Made by a program: the position numbers and the translations under genes
Notes under the pieces: generated by a model
The model's input: the letters and a program-made list of their open reading frames with translations, nothing else
Told to the model about the DNA's origin: nothing
Database searches by the model: none
Shown here: one piece after another, positions 1 through 6,154 of the stretch
How the letters are laid out: every line of letters starts with the position of its first letter
How positions within the stretch are numbered: position 1 is the first letter of the stretch
Assembly (NCBI GenBank): GCA_023301015.1
Contig: JALZVI010000316.1
Coordinates: 1-12,125, forward strand
Direction of reading: 5' to 3'
DNA length: 12,125 nt
Source: Rickettsiales bacterium
GTDB taxonomy: Bacteria; Pseudomonadota; Alphaproteobacteria; Rickettsiales; 21-14-0-20-44-7

Positions 1-1
1 G

Positions 2-832
2 ACAGGTAATACACTAGGGTTCACTAACCCTCATGACGGGGAACAGTATGTGGTGCCGAACACCCATGCTAATTACTCTGCAATTAAGGAAGCTGTTAAG
101 GCAAATGATGCACCGACTGCGGTAAACCTGTTCAACTTAACAGAAACTGTGGCCACACAACTAGAGCTAGCCGCTGAAGTAGGGGACGTTAAGGTATCAG
201 GAGGGGTTGTGACTTTTAAAGGTCTAACAATTCAGAACTCAGTAGTGGAACTTATTCTAGCTAACTTGAAAGAAGGTTTTGACATTACAAGATACGCTAA
301 CTTCCTGACTAACTTGCTATCTAACCCTTCATTCAGCTCCCGAGAGCAACTACATGGGTTTATTGAGAAGTATCTCTTTGACATTACAGAAGATGGTAGG
401 TTCTACGCCTATAAAGTTATCAACGACAATGATACAGATTGTCACACAGGCTCAATAGACAACTCTAAAGGTATGGTAGTAACCATGCCTAGGGAGGACG
501 TGGACGAAAACCCTAATAAAACCTGCTCCAGCGGACTACACGTATGTGGACGGAGTTACGTTAAAAGTTTCATGAGCGTAGGCCGTAAACTAGTAATGGT
601 TGCCGTTAACCCTCGGGACGTTGTAGCTATCCCTACTGATTATAATGATGCTAAAATGCGCGTCTGTGAATACGAGGTTATGGGAGAAGTTAACAACATG
701 TTCCAAGCCTCAGAAACAGGGGAACAACGAGGCCGAGTAGTCACTCAAGGAAGAGACCCTAAGACGGGCCGTTTCCTTTCAAAAATGGCTTTCGAACCTA
801 TGCCGAGCCAAGAACTAGACCGTTCGTGGTAA
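2..832 (+). CDS. rIIB: rIIB-like phage protein, 5'-partial
   Basis: The product resembles phage rIIB-like proteins, relatives of T4 rIIB, which acts with membrane-associated rIIA in lysis timing and exclusion phenotypes; the molecular activity is not established. The visible family signature is the stretch RFYAYKVIND, followed by an acidic/Asn loop and then SSGLHVCGRSYVKSF at about 525-570. A GTG lies at 50, but the frame is open without a stop back to base 2, and the extra residues (PHDGEQYVVPNTHANY) match the way rIIB-like proteins usually begin (short lead, then a VP..HANY motif). I therefore read the gene as entering from upstream, with its true start outside the window. The C-terminal tail carries a basic GRDPKTGRFLSK segment. 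The stop overlaps the next gene's GTG by 7 bases, which suggests translational coupling. An rIIA-like gene immediately upstream would be expected but cannot be seen. Family call fairly sure; start not visible. Confidence 0.82.
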   Translation, partial: TGNTLGFTNPHDGEQYVVPNTHANYSAIKEAVKANDAPTAVNLFNLTETVATQLELAAEVGDVKVSGGVVTFKGLTIQNSVVELILANLKEGFDITRYANFLTNLLSNPSFSSREQLHGFIEKYLFDITEDGRFYAYKVINDNDTDCHTGSIDNSKGMVVTMPREDVDENPNKTCSSGLHVCGRSYVKSFMSVGRKLVMVAVNPRDVVAIPTDYNDAKMRVCEYEVMGEVNNMFQASETGEQRGRVVTQGRDPKTGRFLSKMAFEPMPSQELDRSW

Positions 833-1218
833 AAAGCCTCGGCGTAAGCGCTATAGACCTCGATAGCGTATTTACAACACTCGTAGCGGAACTCGACAAT
901 ACCGAGTTCCGCTGCAGTATTAGGTTCACCCACAAAGGCACCTCAGTGCTGTTTGAGGGTAGAGTTTTTCTAACTAGTCGCGAACACTGGTTAGATATGG
1001 ACTTAGAGGATTTCTGCGAAGTATTTCATCAAATACCAAACGACTTAGACCAATGGTTTCATACTACTTGGGAAGACTTCACAACCTTCACATTAAGTAA
1101 CGTGAGAAATACGGTCACAAGACCCATAGGAGGAATTGTCCCTTCTAGGGAATACATTCTAGGTACAACCTCACCACCCAAAAACTTCGGCAAACTAATT
1201 TCAATCACCACACCTTAG
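826..1218 (+). CDS. hypothetical phage protein with internal hairpin
   Basis: I do not recognise this 130-residue protein. It starts at a GTG inside the last codons of the rIIB-like gene (7-base overlap) and ends 11 bases before the next ATG, so it fits the compact operon. The N-terminal half looks like mixed strand and helix, with an acidic, aromatic-rich middle (HWLDMDLEDFCEVFHQIPNDLDQWFHTTWEDF) and a Pro/Ser/Thr-rich tail. No signal peptide, membrane segment or metal motif is visible. The coding sequence carries a near-perfect inverted repeat at 883-915, listed separately. The gene is believed because of the open frame, the overlap and the conserved layout, not because of homology. The weak point is the GTG start, which has no clear Shine-Dalgarno and would depend on coupling to rIIB translation. 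Confidence 0.6.
   Translation: MVKSLGVSAIDLDSVFTTLVAELDNTEFRCSIRFTHKGTSVLFEGRVFLTSREHWLDMDLEDFCEVFHQIPNDLDQWFHTTWEDFTTFTLSNVRNTVTRPIGGIVPSREYILGTTSPPKNFGKLISITTP
883..915 (+). other. intragenic hairpin (perfect 10-bp core)
   Basis: GCGGAACTCG (886-895) is exactly complementary to CGAGTTCCGC (903-912) across a 7-base loop. The stem extends by A-U, one U-G wobble and G-C to 883/915, giving 13 pairs. No U-run follows, so it is not a standard terminator. It lies about 60 bases inside the GTG-start gene and codes for the self-complementary stretch AELDNTEFRC. It could be an RNA-processing or translation-modulating structure, or a chance result of that codon run. Confidence 0.5.
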
Positions 1219-1229
1219 AAAGGTACATC

Positions 1230-1961
1230 ATGTATAACCTTAGAGAAAAAGCCTTAGCCCGTTTCAACGCAGGGGACAGAAAACCTCTACTTACCCTAGG
1301 TAACCCCAAAACGGATAAATCCATAAAGTTCGGTTATCTGACAGCTATACTTCACTTATCTCCCGCCAACCTAGTTGCCAAAAAGACTCTGTGTCCTTTC
1401 GCCTCAGAAGGCTGCAAAGCGGCCTGCCTGAACACCGCAGGTCGAGGGGCTTTACATATGATGAAAGGTGACGCTCATGTTGTTCAAGATGCCAGAGCGC
1501 TGCGAACCATATGGTATGAGCAAGACCGTGTGACATTTATGCAACAGTTAGAAAAAGAACTCACAAGGTTCGTCAACTACGCGAAGAAGAAAGGGTTGAA
1601 GCCTGCCATTCGGCTTAACGGTACCTCAGATATCCTCTGGGAACGTACAGGCATCATGGAAAAGTTTCCAGACACTCAGTGGTACGACTACACCAAAATC
1701 CCCAACAGAAAAAATCTACCTGATAATTACCACCTAACCTTTTCCGCTGTGGAAGATAATGACCACTATTCTAAGCAAATGTTAGACCAAGGTATGAATG
1801 TAGCTGCGGTATTCCACGAACTCCCAACAACGTGGTTGGGCTATCCAGTTATTAACGGTGACAAACACGACCTACGCTTCCTTGATAACCCCAACTCAGT
1901 GGTAGGGCTTATTTCAAAAGGCCAAGCAAAGGGAGATACTAGTGGTTTTGTGAAGTTATGA
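1230..1961 (+). CDS. Gp88-like (DUF7227-type) phage protein with conserved cysteine cluster
   Basis: This 243-residue protein resembles the phage 'gene product 88' / DUF7227 group, named from memory; their function is not established. The hallmark here is C55-x6-C62-x3-C66 followed by LNTAGRG (residues 67-73). After it comes a series of short hydrophobic strands each ending in polar residues: AIRLNGTSD (126-134), HLTFSAVEDND (168-178), MNVAAVFH (189-196), YPVINGDKHDLRF (205-217) and VVGLISKG (224-231). That alternating pattern suggests an alpha/beta, possibly barrel-like, fold; this is inference. Three spaced cysteines could bind a metal or an Fe-S cluster, but the spacing is not the CX3CX2C of classical radical SAM enzymes. 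The start is supported by AAAGG at 1219-1223 with 6-base spacing. Its TGA overlaps the next gene's ATG (ATGA). Confidence 0.72.
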   Translation: MYNLREKALARFNAGDRKPLLTLGNPKTDKSIKFGYLTAILHLSPANLVAKKTLCPFASEGCKAACLNTAGRGALHMMKGDAHVVQDARALRTIWYEQDRVTFMQQLEKELTRFVNYAKKKGLKPAIRLNGTSDILWERTGIMEKFPDTQWYDYTKIPNRKNLPDNYHLTFSAVEDNDHYSKQMLDQGMNVAAVFHELPTTWLGYPVINGDKHDLRFLDNPNSVVGLISKGQAKGDTSGFVKL

Positions 1962-2311
1962 GCTTCTGGAAAGGCTGGAGGTCTCTACAACACTCAATGG
2001 GAGCCTCAAAAGCTACTAAGTCAGACTTCAAAACTAGTAAGTTGAGGAGAGCCTTTAATAGGCTTTACTGGAAAAGTTGCAGTAAGACCTACCACGAGAT
2101 GGAGAGAGCTTCTGGCTGCCATCACTGCGGACAAGAAGGTTCCGTAGAAACAGGCCCTTGTGGCGGAGCTGTAGCGATGAACCATTGTCACGCGTGTGGC
2201 AGACATTTCTACGGAGGGGACGATAGAATGAAAAGTACCTTAAATACTCACACTACCCCTCATACTATTACTCAAGTCGTCAGGCGGACGGAACTTGGGT
2301 ATAAAAGCTGA
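1958..2311 (+). CDS. small zinc-ribbon-like protein
   Basis: A 117-residue protein of unknown function, started by an ATGA overlap with the Gp88-like gene. Residues 1-50 are strongly basic (many Lys/Arg, Trp and Ser). Residues 54-57 (CHHC) and 77-80 (CHAC) form two CxxC pairs 19 residues apart, with C68 and H83 between and beside them, which looks like a zinc ribbon. The last 30 residues are Thr/His-rich and probably disordered. A basic arm plus zinc ribbon suggests a nucleic-acid-binding or protein-binding adaptor; this is inference. The 3' end of the gene also holds the GGGTATAAAA element at 2297-2306 that recurs ahead of the KTSC gene. The real start could be a later ATG (1997), but the ATGA coupling favours 1958. 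Confidence 0.6.
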   Translation: MSFWKGWRSLQHSMGASKATKSDFKTSKLRRAFNRLYWKSCSKTYHEMERASGCHHCGQEGSVETGPCGGAVAMNHCHACGRHFYGGDDRMKSTLNTHTTPHTITQVVRRTELGYKS

Positions 2312-2340
2312 GAATGAAAAATTTTAAAAAGGAGAAAACC
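2297..2340 (+). promoter_or_regulatory. repeated leader, copy A (TATAAAA element, A/T block, RBS)
   Basis: GGGTATAAAA at 2297-2306 is followed by GAAAAATTTTAAAAAGGA at 2316-2333 and an ATG at 2341, 44 bases from the start of the element. The same three-part arrangement occurs at 3107-3152. The block supplies a strong Shine-Dalgarno (AAAAAGGAG, ending 2334, 6 bases before the ATG), which makes 2341 the better start for the downstream gene. Whether TATAAAA acts as a promoter -10 (it resembles the T4 late TATAAATA) or the block is a translation enhancer is not decided; no convincing -35 is present. Confidence 0.4.
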
Positions 2341-2682
2341 ATGGAGAAATTATATCACAAGGATATAGGGTTCCCAGATTTCAATATCAAAAAGGCTACC
2401 CTTAAGGTGCAATATACTCGACACGCCCTGCGCGCGGCGAGAAATGATAGATACGGGGATATAACTCTACCTAAAACAGTGAAACTAACTATGGACAACA
2501 TAGTCGAGATAGGACTGGTGGGGCAAAGTATCACCAAGGTTGTGACTCGTCAAAAGCACTGTAACAGGTTCGACCTAGTAGTAGTTCTTTCTACTCCTTC
2601 ACTGAGGGTCAGAACAGTCTGGCTCAACGAAATATCAGACAAGCACAATTCCCTAGATAAATCAAAATACGAGGTTCCGTAA
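2341..2682 (+). CDS. conserved small phage protein (DUF4258/BrnT-like appearance)
   Basis: A 113-residue protein. I placed the start at 2341 because GGAG at 2331-2334 lies 6 bases ahead; an in-frame ATG at 2314 would add nine Lys-rich residues but has only a poor ribosome site. The order of elements is a short lead, then VQYTRHALRAARNDRYGDITLP, a strand-rich middle (VEIGLVGQSITKVVTRQ), RFDLVVVLS, and VRTVWLNEISDKHNSLDKSKY at the C terminus. A 'HAL..A..DR' helix followed by R..D-type strands and a terminal TVWLN strand is loosely like small RelE/BrnT/DUF4258 folds. I believe similar proteins occur in marine podoviruses, but no function is assigned. Its TAA shares a base with the next ATG (TAATG). 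Confidence 0.62.
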   Translation: MEKLYHKDIGFPDFNIKKATLKVQYTRHALRAARNDRYGDITLPKTVKLTMDNIVEIGLVGQSITKVVTRQKHCNRFDLVVVLSTPSLRVRTVWLNEISDKHNSLDKSKYEVP

Positions 2683-3023
2683 TGAGATTCTACGCCATAC
2701 AAGATGAAGCCTCTGGGAAATACCTCCCCAATAGAAAGGGTTACAGTTACAGTAACACCACCTCTGAATTGACGGACGAAGAGCCACCTCGGCTATTCAC
2801 CAAAAAGGGGCCTGCACGTCAGGCAGCAAACTGCTGGCAAGCGGGCATCTTAACACCTGCACTAAGTGACGCTGACCTGAATATATCTTTTGATGACCAC
2901 GTGGTAGACAAAGTGTCTGATAAACAGGTACATGGGAAACGTATGCAATGCTTCGAAATCCCAGCTCGTAAAGCCTTAAAATTAAATATAGTTCCTGTTG
3001 ACATTACGTTTGCAGATACCTAA
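2682..3023 (+). CDS. conserved small phage protein (FYAI..YLP type)
   Basis: A 113-residue protein coupled to the previous gene by TAATG. The N terminus reads MRFYAIQDEASGKYLP, followed by a Thr/Ser/Glu stretch, PPRLFTKKGPARQAANCWQAG (about residues 35-55) and a strand-rich C-terminal half ending KLNIVPVDITF. The combination FYAI-D-x-YLP plus PRLF with an Ala-rich helix and W..G recurs in small phage proteins of unknown function, as I remember them. No catalytic or metal motif is visible. It closes a transcription-like unit: after its stop lies the longest non-coding stretch of the window. Confidence 0.62.
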   Translation: MRFYAIQDEASGKYLPNRKGYSYSNTTSELTDEEPPRLFTKKGPARQAANCWQAGILTPALSDADLNISFDDHVVDKVSDKQVHGKRMQCFEIPARKALKLNIVPVDITFADT

Positions 3024-3152
3024 AAGAATACGCCCACACTTCACCTTGACGGGCCAAACGTCTAAGTCTGGTAGCCTTAGAGTATAAAAAGCTCCACAAT
3101 ACCTACGGGTATAAAAAAGGAAAACGGAAAATTTTTAAAAAAGGAAATTAAA
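3024..3152 (+). promoter_or_regulatory. intergenic region with repeated leader, copy B, and a second TATAAAA element
   Basis: This 129-base stretch contains no ATG and no credible ORF. It holds GAGTATAAAA (3080-3089) and GGGTATAAAA (3107-3116), 27 bases apart, then GAAAATTTTTAAAAAAGGA (3127-3145) and the ATG at 3153. The second part matches copy A at 2297-2340 in order, sequence and spacing (46 versus 44 bases to the ATG). A TTGACG lies at 3046-3051, but no good -10 follows at 16-18 bases, so a host sigma-70 promoter is not supported. No hairpin with a U-run was found for the preceding gene. Best reading: a phage-type promoter or leader region. Confidence 0.45.
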
Positions 3153-3401
3153 ATGTCGAATAAACTAAAAAATGTAAACGTAGACTCAAGCATGATTAAA
3201 ACCATCGGATTTCTGGTGAACCAGAACCCTGATGGAACCATCACACATAAGCTGCGAGTATTGTTCAATAACGACTCAGTCTATGACTATGCAGACGTGC
3301 CTCTGGCGACTTACAATCGCCTACTGACCTCACCTTCAACGGGTAAGGCTTTCAACGTACTAATCCGAGACCAGTTTGACGCAGTCCAACTCACAGGATA
3401 A
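3153..3401 (+). CDS. KTSC-domain protein
   Basis: An 82-residue protein that matches the short KTSC domain (named after its conserved Lys-Thr-Ser-Cys residues), common in phages and bacteria with no assigned biochemical role. Visible family features are SSMIKTIGF (12-20) followed by a two-strand hairpin, LRVLFNNDSVYDYADVP (34-50, the family's 'l.V.F.nG.vY.Y..VP'), then YNRLLTSPSTGKAFNVLIRDQF (54-75, the 'll.A.S.G..fn..Ir' helix). The whole protein is essentially the domain. AAGGA at 3141-3145 lies 7 bases before the ATG. The gene is preceded by leader copy B. Its 3' end may overlap the next gene, which has a TTG candidate start 26 bases before this stop. Confidence 0.75.
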   Translation: MSNKLKNVNVDSSMIKTIGFLVNQNPDGTITHKLRVLFNNDSVYDYADVPLATYNRLLTSPSTGKAFNVLIRDQFDAVQLTG

Positions 3402-3756
3402 ATTAGCTGAGATAAGAGACCTCTGGAGGAACTCCGATATGGACGCTCGATACCTAGCCCACAAGTTTGGTATGTCAGAGCAAAGTATTAGAACTACAGT
3501 CAGAGGTCTCAAGTCTCCCCCTAAAGAGCGTAGAACCCTTTCTAGGTTACACAGGGAAATAGGATTAAGATTATCAGACATAAGGCTAGCCACCCTCTAC
3601 GGAAAGCGGGACTTTGCAAACCACCACGGTATTAGCCCCACAAAATTGTCAGACATTGAAAAAGGATATTATGACCTCACCATCACAGACATCATTAACC
3701 TCGGACTCTTCGAATTTATTGCAGGAATGGACAGAACTCTACTGGAGAATGATTAG
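3376..3756 (+). CDS. double helix-turn-helix protein, putative DNA-binding regulator
   Basis: A 126-residue protein if it starts at TTG 3376, with two helix-turn-helix units. The first (about residues 8-45: KLAEIRDLWRN, DARYLAHKF, SEQSIRTTVRG) looks like a resolvase/sigma-4 type HTH with G31 in the turn. The second (about 58-115: REIGLRLSDIR, RDFANHHGISPTKLSDIEKGYYDL) looks like an Xre/Cro HTH with the ISxxxLSxIExG pattern. The start is uncertain: ATG 3439 has a much better Shine-Dalgarno (GGAGGA 3425-3430, 8-base spacing) but would remove helix 1 of the first unit, so I keep TTG. It probably binds DNA as a phage transcription regulator; this is inference from fold. Its 3' end (ATGATTAG) overlaps the next small ORF. 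Confidence 0.6.
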   Translation: MTQSNSQDKLAEIRDLWRNSDMDARYLAHKFGMSEQSIRTTVRGLKSPPKERRTLSRLHREIGLRLSDIRLATLYGKRDFANHHGISPTKLSDIEKGYYDLTITDIINLGLFEFIAGMDRTLLEND

Positions 3757-3895
3757 TGGCCTCAAAGCCAAACCTCAAAGTATAGAGCTTTCCCAAATCA
3801 CCCGCCAGTTCCTGAGAGAATGTCCCTCCCAGTTCACTAAAATACGTCAGAAGGTTCAGGAGTATCAGGACACTTTAATCGTAGTGAGGGCCTAA
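3749..3895 (+). CDS. small ORF, 48 residues, unknown
   Basis: This frame fills the only gap between the HTH gene (stop 3756) and the next ATG (3895). It starts MISGLKAKPQSIELSQ and continues with a Gln/Arg-rich helix-like segment (ITRQFLRECPSQFTKIRQKVQEYQD), ending IVVRA. It overlaps the HTH gene by 8 bases and the next gene by one (TAATG), the same coupling used elsewhere here. The GGAG at 3744-3747 is only one base from the ATG, so initiation would rely on reinitiation. The frame stays open upstream inside the HTH gene (to 3614), so a longer form or a frameshifted extension of the HTH protein is possible. No family recognised. Confidence 0.42.
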   Translation: MISGLKAKPQSIELSQITRQFLRECPSQFTKIRQKVQEYQDTLIVVRA

Positions 3896-4464
3896 TGTTA
3901 ACAATACCCTGCTATGGAGTGCATCCTGACGAAGTTGGCCTAAGGTACTTGGTACAAGGTAAAGAGGTACACAATGCCTTAGGATTTAGCCAGAACCCTA
4001 AGTTCACAGTTAGAGGCCCTAAGTATAAGTACGCCTGTCCCCACTCCCATGAGCTACAGGACTTCGGGACTCCAGACGATGATGAACTAATAAAGTTCCT
4101 ATCCCCTATCCCCTCGAAGGAGAAGGGTAGAGTTTACGAAGGAGACCCCACCAAGTTAACACAGTTAGCAGAATTCTCAGGCGCAGATTGCATAGCGGCT
4201 TGGATGCTGAATGCCTACATGACTGAGAGAATAACTCTCGCGAGTAATATTCACCTGACAATTATAATGGGGGCTGCGCCCCGTAACTCCGAGATGCTCG
4301 ATGATTTACAGGCTGCAATGGAAGTGTCCCAAGGTAAAGTAATTTTCCAAGGGGACTATTACTTTTCAAATAAATTCAAGCGAATAGGTGAACCAAAACG
4401 GGTAGAAAACCCCACCAAAACTGGCATCAGTAACTTGTTTGATTACCTAAAAGAAAGAAACTAA
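3895..4464 (+). CDS. hypothetical phage protein
   Basis: A 189-residue protein I do not recognise. GAGG at 3886-3889 lies 5 bases before the ATG, and TAATG couples it to the small ORF before it. The N-terminal part has C6 and C48-P-H-S-H52 but no repeated CxxC pair. The middle is helical (LTQLAEFSGADCIAAWMLNAYMTERI, about 88-113) and is followed by a hydrophobic strand HLTIIMGAAPRN (120-131) and an acidic helix (SEMLDDLQAAMEV). The C terminus is basic (KFKRIGEPKRVENPTK). There is no signal peptide or membrane span. Its TAA is directly followed by the next gene's ATG, with no gap, and it sits two genes upstream of the helicase; a replication-accessory role would be a guess from position only. 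Confidence 0.6.
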   Translation: MLTIPCYGVHPDEVGLRYLVQGKEVHNALGFSQNPKFTVRGPKYKYACPHSHELQDFGTPDDDELIKFLSPIPSKEKGRVYEGDPTKLTQLAEFSGADCIAAWMLNAYMTERITLASNIHLTIIMGAAPRNSEMLDDLQAAMEVSQGKVIFQGDYYFSNKFKRIGEPKRVENPTKTGISNLFDYLKERN

Positions 4465-4734
4465 ATGTACGAAAACCTGACCTGTATAGGCGGCCCGTTA
4501 GATGGGAGAATTAAATCTACAGATGATGAAATGTTCCACATTCACAGCACCTCTCCCTCGGTTAAACCAGTCCACCACGCTTGGACTCCCGCCTCTGTAG
4601 CCATAGACGTACATATCTACGAACTAGCAGCGTTGGACTTCGGCACACATAAGTTTCTCTTCTTCAAGGAAAGCTCCCTCTCATACGCAGAATGCGTAGA
4701 AAAATTACTCAAAGGCTATAGAAATAAATCATGA
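4465..4734 (+). CDS. small conserved phage protein (GGPLDGR type)
   Basis: An 89-residue protein whose N terminus carries CIGGPLDGR (residues 7-15). This 'GGPLDG' start followed by a His/Pro-rich middle and a Y/F-rich strand is frequent in small phage and actinophage proteins of unknown function, as I remember them. The remainder shows IDVHIYELAALDF and KFLFFKES strands and a C-terminal helix (YAECVEKLLKGYRNK). The start codon abuts the previous stop (TAAATG) and has only a weak purine-rich ribosome site, so coupling is likely. Its TGA overlaps the helicase ATG (ATGA). Confidence 0.65.
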   Translation: MYENLTCIGGPLDGRIKSTDDEMFHIHSTSPSVKPVHHAWTPASVAIDVHIYELAALDFGTHKFLFFKESSLSYAECVEKLLKGYRNKS

Positions 4735-6104
4735 CAAAATATAATTTATGGCCTAAGCAGGTCGAAGACCTCGCATTTTTCATAAACAATCCAAGGGGAT
4801 GCAACTTTAGTGACCCAGGCGCAGGGAAAACACCTATAACGTGTACGTGGTTTGATTATCACCATACCTATCGAGGAAAGAAAGGTGTCTTTACTTCTCC
4901 AAAAGCCCTGCTGAATAAAAATAAGAATGAGTTTGCCGACTTCACCAATTTTAAACCTAGCGAACTACAGATAGTGGACGGGTCTCCTAGGGAGAGAGCT
5001 AAGCAGATGCAAAATAAGGAAGCCAAAGTATTCCTGATGGGCTACAAACGCTTCGCAGACGACTGGGAATTCCTACTGGAACATAATCCTGAGATTGACG
5101 CCCATGCCTCAGATGAATGGCACAAAGGCTGGAAGACAGACGAGTCAGAGAGAGTGATGCAACTCTACAGGGCACACAGACATATCTCTGCCTTATTGCC
5201 TATGACAGGCTCTCCCATAGATGGAGGACTCCACACAGTTTACCCCCTCATAAGACTATGCGCTCCAAGGTTCTACCCTTCCATAGAAACTTTCAGGCTA
5301 CAACACGGAATATTTGACATAGAATATGGTGGCATAGTGGGTTGGAAAGGTCATGATAAAGTGAAAGCCATATTGGAGAGCATCTCTGTCCGTAGAACTT
5401 TCGAGGAAATGCACGGCGACGAGCACCCTCTCATTACAGCTGAACCTTGTAAGATGTTTCCTAAGCAACAGAAAGCTTACGACGAGATGCACAACGATGC
5501 CATGACAGAGCTGGAGGAATACTTCCTAACAGCTTCTGGAGGAGGGGTTCAGAGCCTCCGATGCCGACAAATACTCGCCCATCCTGAGACCTTTGGAATA
5601 AAAGGCCCTAACGGGAGGGACGAAATGTTAAAAGAGCACTTGCTAAACCATAAACACAATGGTAAGCCGCTCATTATCTACTCTTGCTTCGTGCCAGAGC
5701 AGAAAAGGATTACAGAGATTGTTAAGTCGATGGACATGAGTGTCCAACTACTAAATGGTACTGTAAAAAATCCTGAGATAGACGAGCAGTTTCTTGCTGG
5801 AAAATTTCAGGTTGTTGTTGCTTCTCCAGAAGTCGCGAGCCTAGGATACAACTGGCCACACGTTGACCATGTGATATTCACGTCTCTAGATTACTCGGAC
5901 AGCAACTTCACCCAAGCTTATAAGAGAGCCATACGTAAAGCGAGGGCACTTAAGTTATTGGTTACAGTTCTATTCTATCCACATAGCGTAGACCGTAAGG
6001 TCGCCGCCATTCTGGACAGAAAATCAGCGGATGCCAATAAAGTTATCGGTTCGAGGATATTAAATCTTCGAGATGCGATTGACAAAGCTACCAAGGACTG
6101 GTAG
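4731..6104 (+). CDS. SNF2-type superfamily 2 DNA helicase/translocase
   Basis: A 457-residue ATP-dependent DNA translocase/helicase of the compact phage SNF2-like group. Motifs in order: Q-motif-like LWPKQVEDL (6-14); Walker A DPGAGKT (28-34, against the usual DMGLGKT); the strand GVFTSPKALL (52-61); Walker B/DExH as DEWH (128-131); motif III MTGSPIDGG (158-166); then the second RecA domain with KPLIIYSCF (312-320), motif V ASPEVASLGYNW (364-375) and motif VI QAYKRAIRKAR (395-405). Motif VI usually reads Q..GR..R.GQ, so the Gly and final Gln positions are replaced, though Arg/Lys are kept. At under 500 residues it lacks the large insertions of eukaryotic SNF2 proteins. It starts by ATGA coupling. 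In related phages such a helicase lies near the polymerase and may replace or complement a T7-type primase-helicase, which is not in this window. Confidence 0.88.
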   Translation: MTKYNLWPKQVEDLAFFINNPRGCNFSDPGAGKTPITCTWFDYHHTYRGKKGVFTSPKALLNKNKNEFADFTNFKPSELQIVDGSPRERAKQMQNKEAKVFLMGYKRFADDWEFLLEHNPEIDAHASDEWHKGWKTDESERVMQLYRAHRHISALLPMTGSPIDGGLHTVYPLIRLCAPRFYPSIETFRLQHGIFDIEYGGIVGWKGHDKVKAILESISVRRTFEEMHGDEHPLITAEPCKMFPKQQKAYDEMHNDAMTELEEYFLTASGGGVQSLRCRQILAHPETFGIKGPNGRDEMLKEHLLNHKHNGKPLIIYSCFVPEQKRITEIVKSMDMSVQLLNGTVKNPEIDEQFLAGKFQVVVASPEVASLGYNWPHVDHVIFTSLDYSDSNFTQAYKRAIRKARALKLLVTVLFYPHSVDRKVAAILDRKSADANKVIGSRILNLRDAIDKATKDW

Positions 6105-6107
6105 CTA
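6079..6107 (+). promoter_or_regulatory. possible sigma-70-like promoter ahead of the candidate SSB gene
   Basis: A perfect TTGACA lies at 6079-6084, near the 3' end of the helicase gene and about 70 bases before the next start. At 17-base spacing the -10 position reads TAGCTA (6102-6107), a weak match. The location suits a separate promoter for a highly expressed gene, but the TTGACA also encodes Ile-Asp-Lys, so chance is quite possible. Confidence 0.22.
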
Positions 6108-6154
6108 GGCTCAACAAGGAAACTAAACAGTCAAATTAAATGGAGAACCAAAAT

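Noticed and set aside
50..832. GTG at 50 as the true start of the rIIB-like gene
   Set aside because: The frame stays open to base 2 and the upstream residues fit the family N terminus; no good ribosome site precedes the GTG.
3046..3077. TTGACG as the -35 of a host promoter before the KTSC gene
   Set aside because: No acceptable -10 at 16-18 bases; TAGCCT lies about 20 bases away and TATAAA more than 30.
3614..3748. Upstream half of the open frame that ends at 3895
   Set aside because: It runs out of frame under the second HTH of the regulator; only the part from ATG 3749 fills otherwise empty space.
4269..4284. GGGGC-TGC-GCCCC mini-hairpin
   Set aside because: Only five pairs with a 3-base loop and no T-run, inside a coding region; expected by chance at this scale.
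5117..5317. 66-codon + strand frame inside the helicase
   Set aside because: It overlaps helicase motifs DEWH and MTGSP in another frame, with no ribosome site or family resemblance.
6053..6071. Imperfect 7-bp hairpin near the end of the helicase gene
   Set aside because: AT-rich, contains a wobble pair and has no T-run; it is too weak to call a terminator or an operator.
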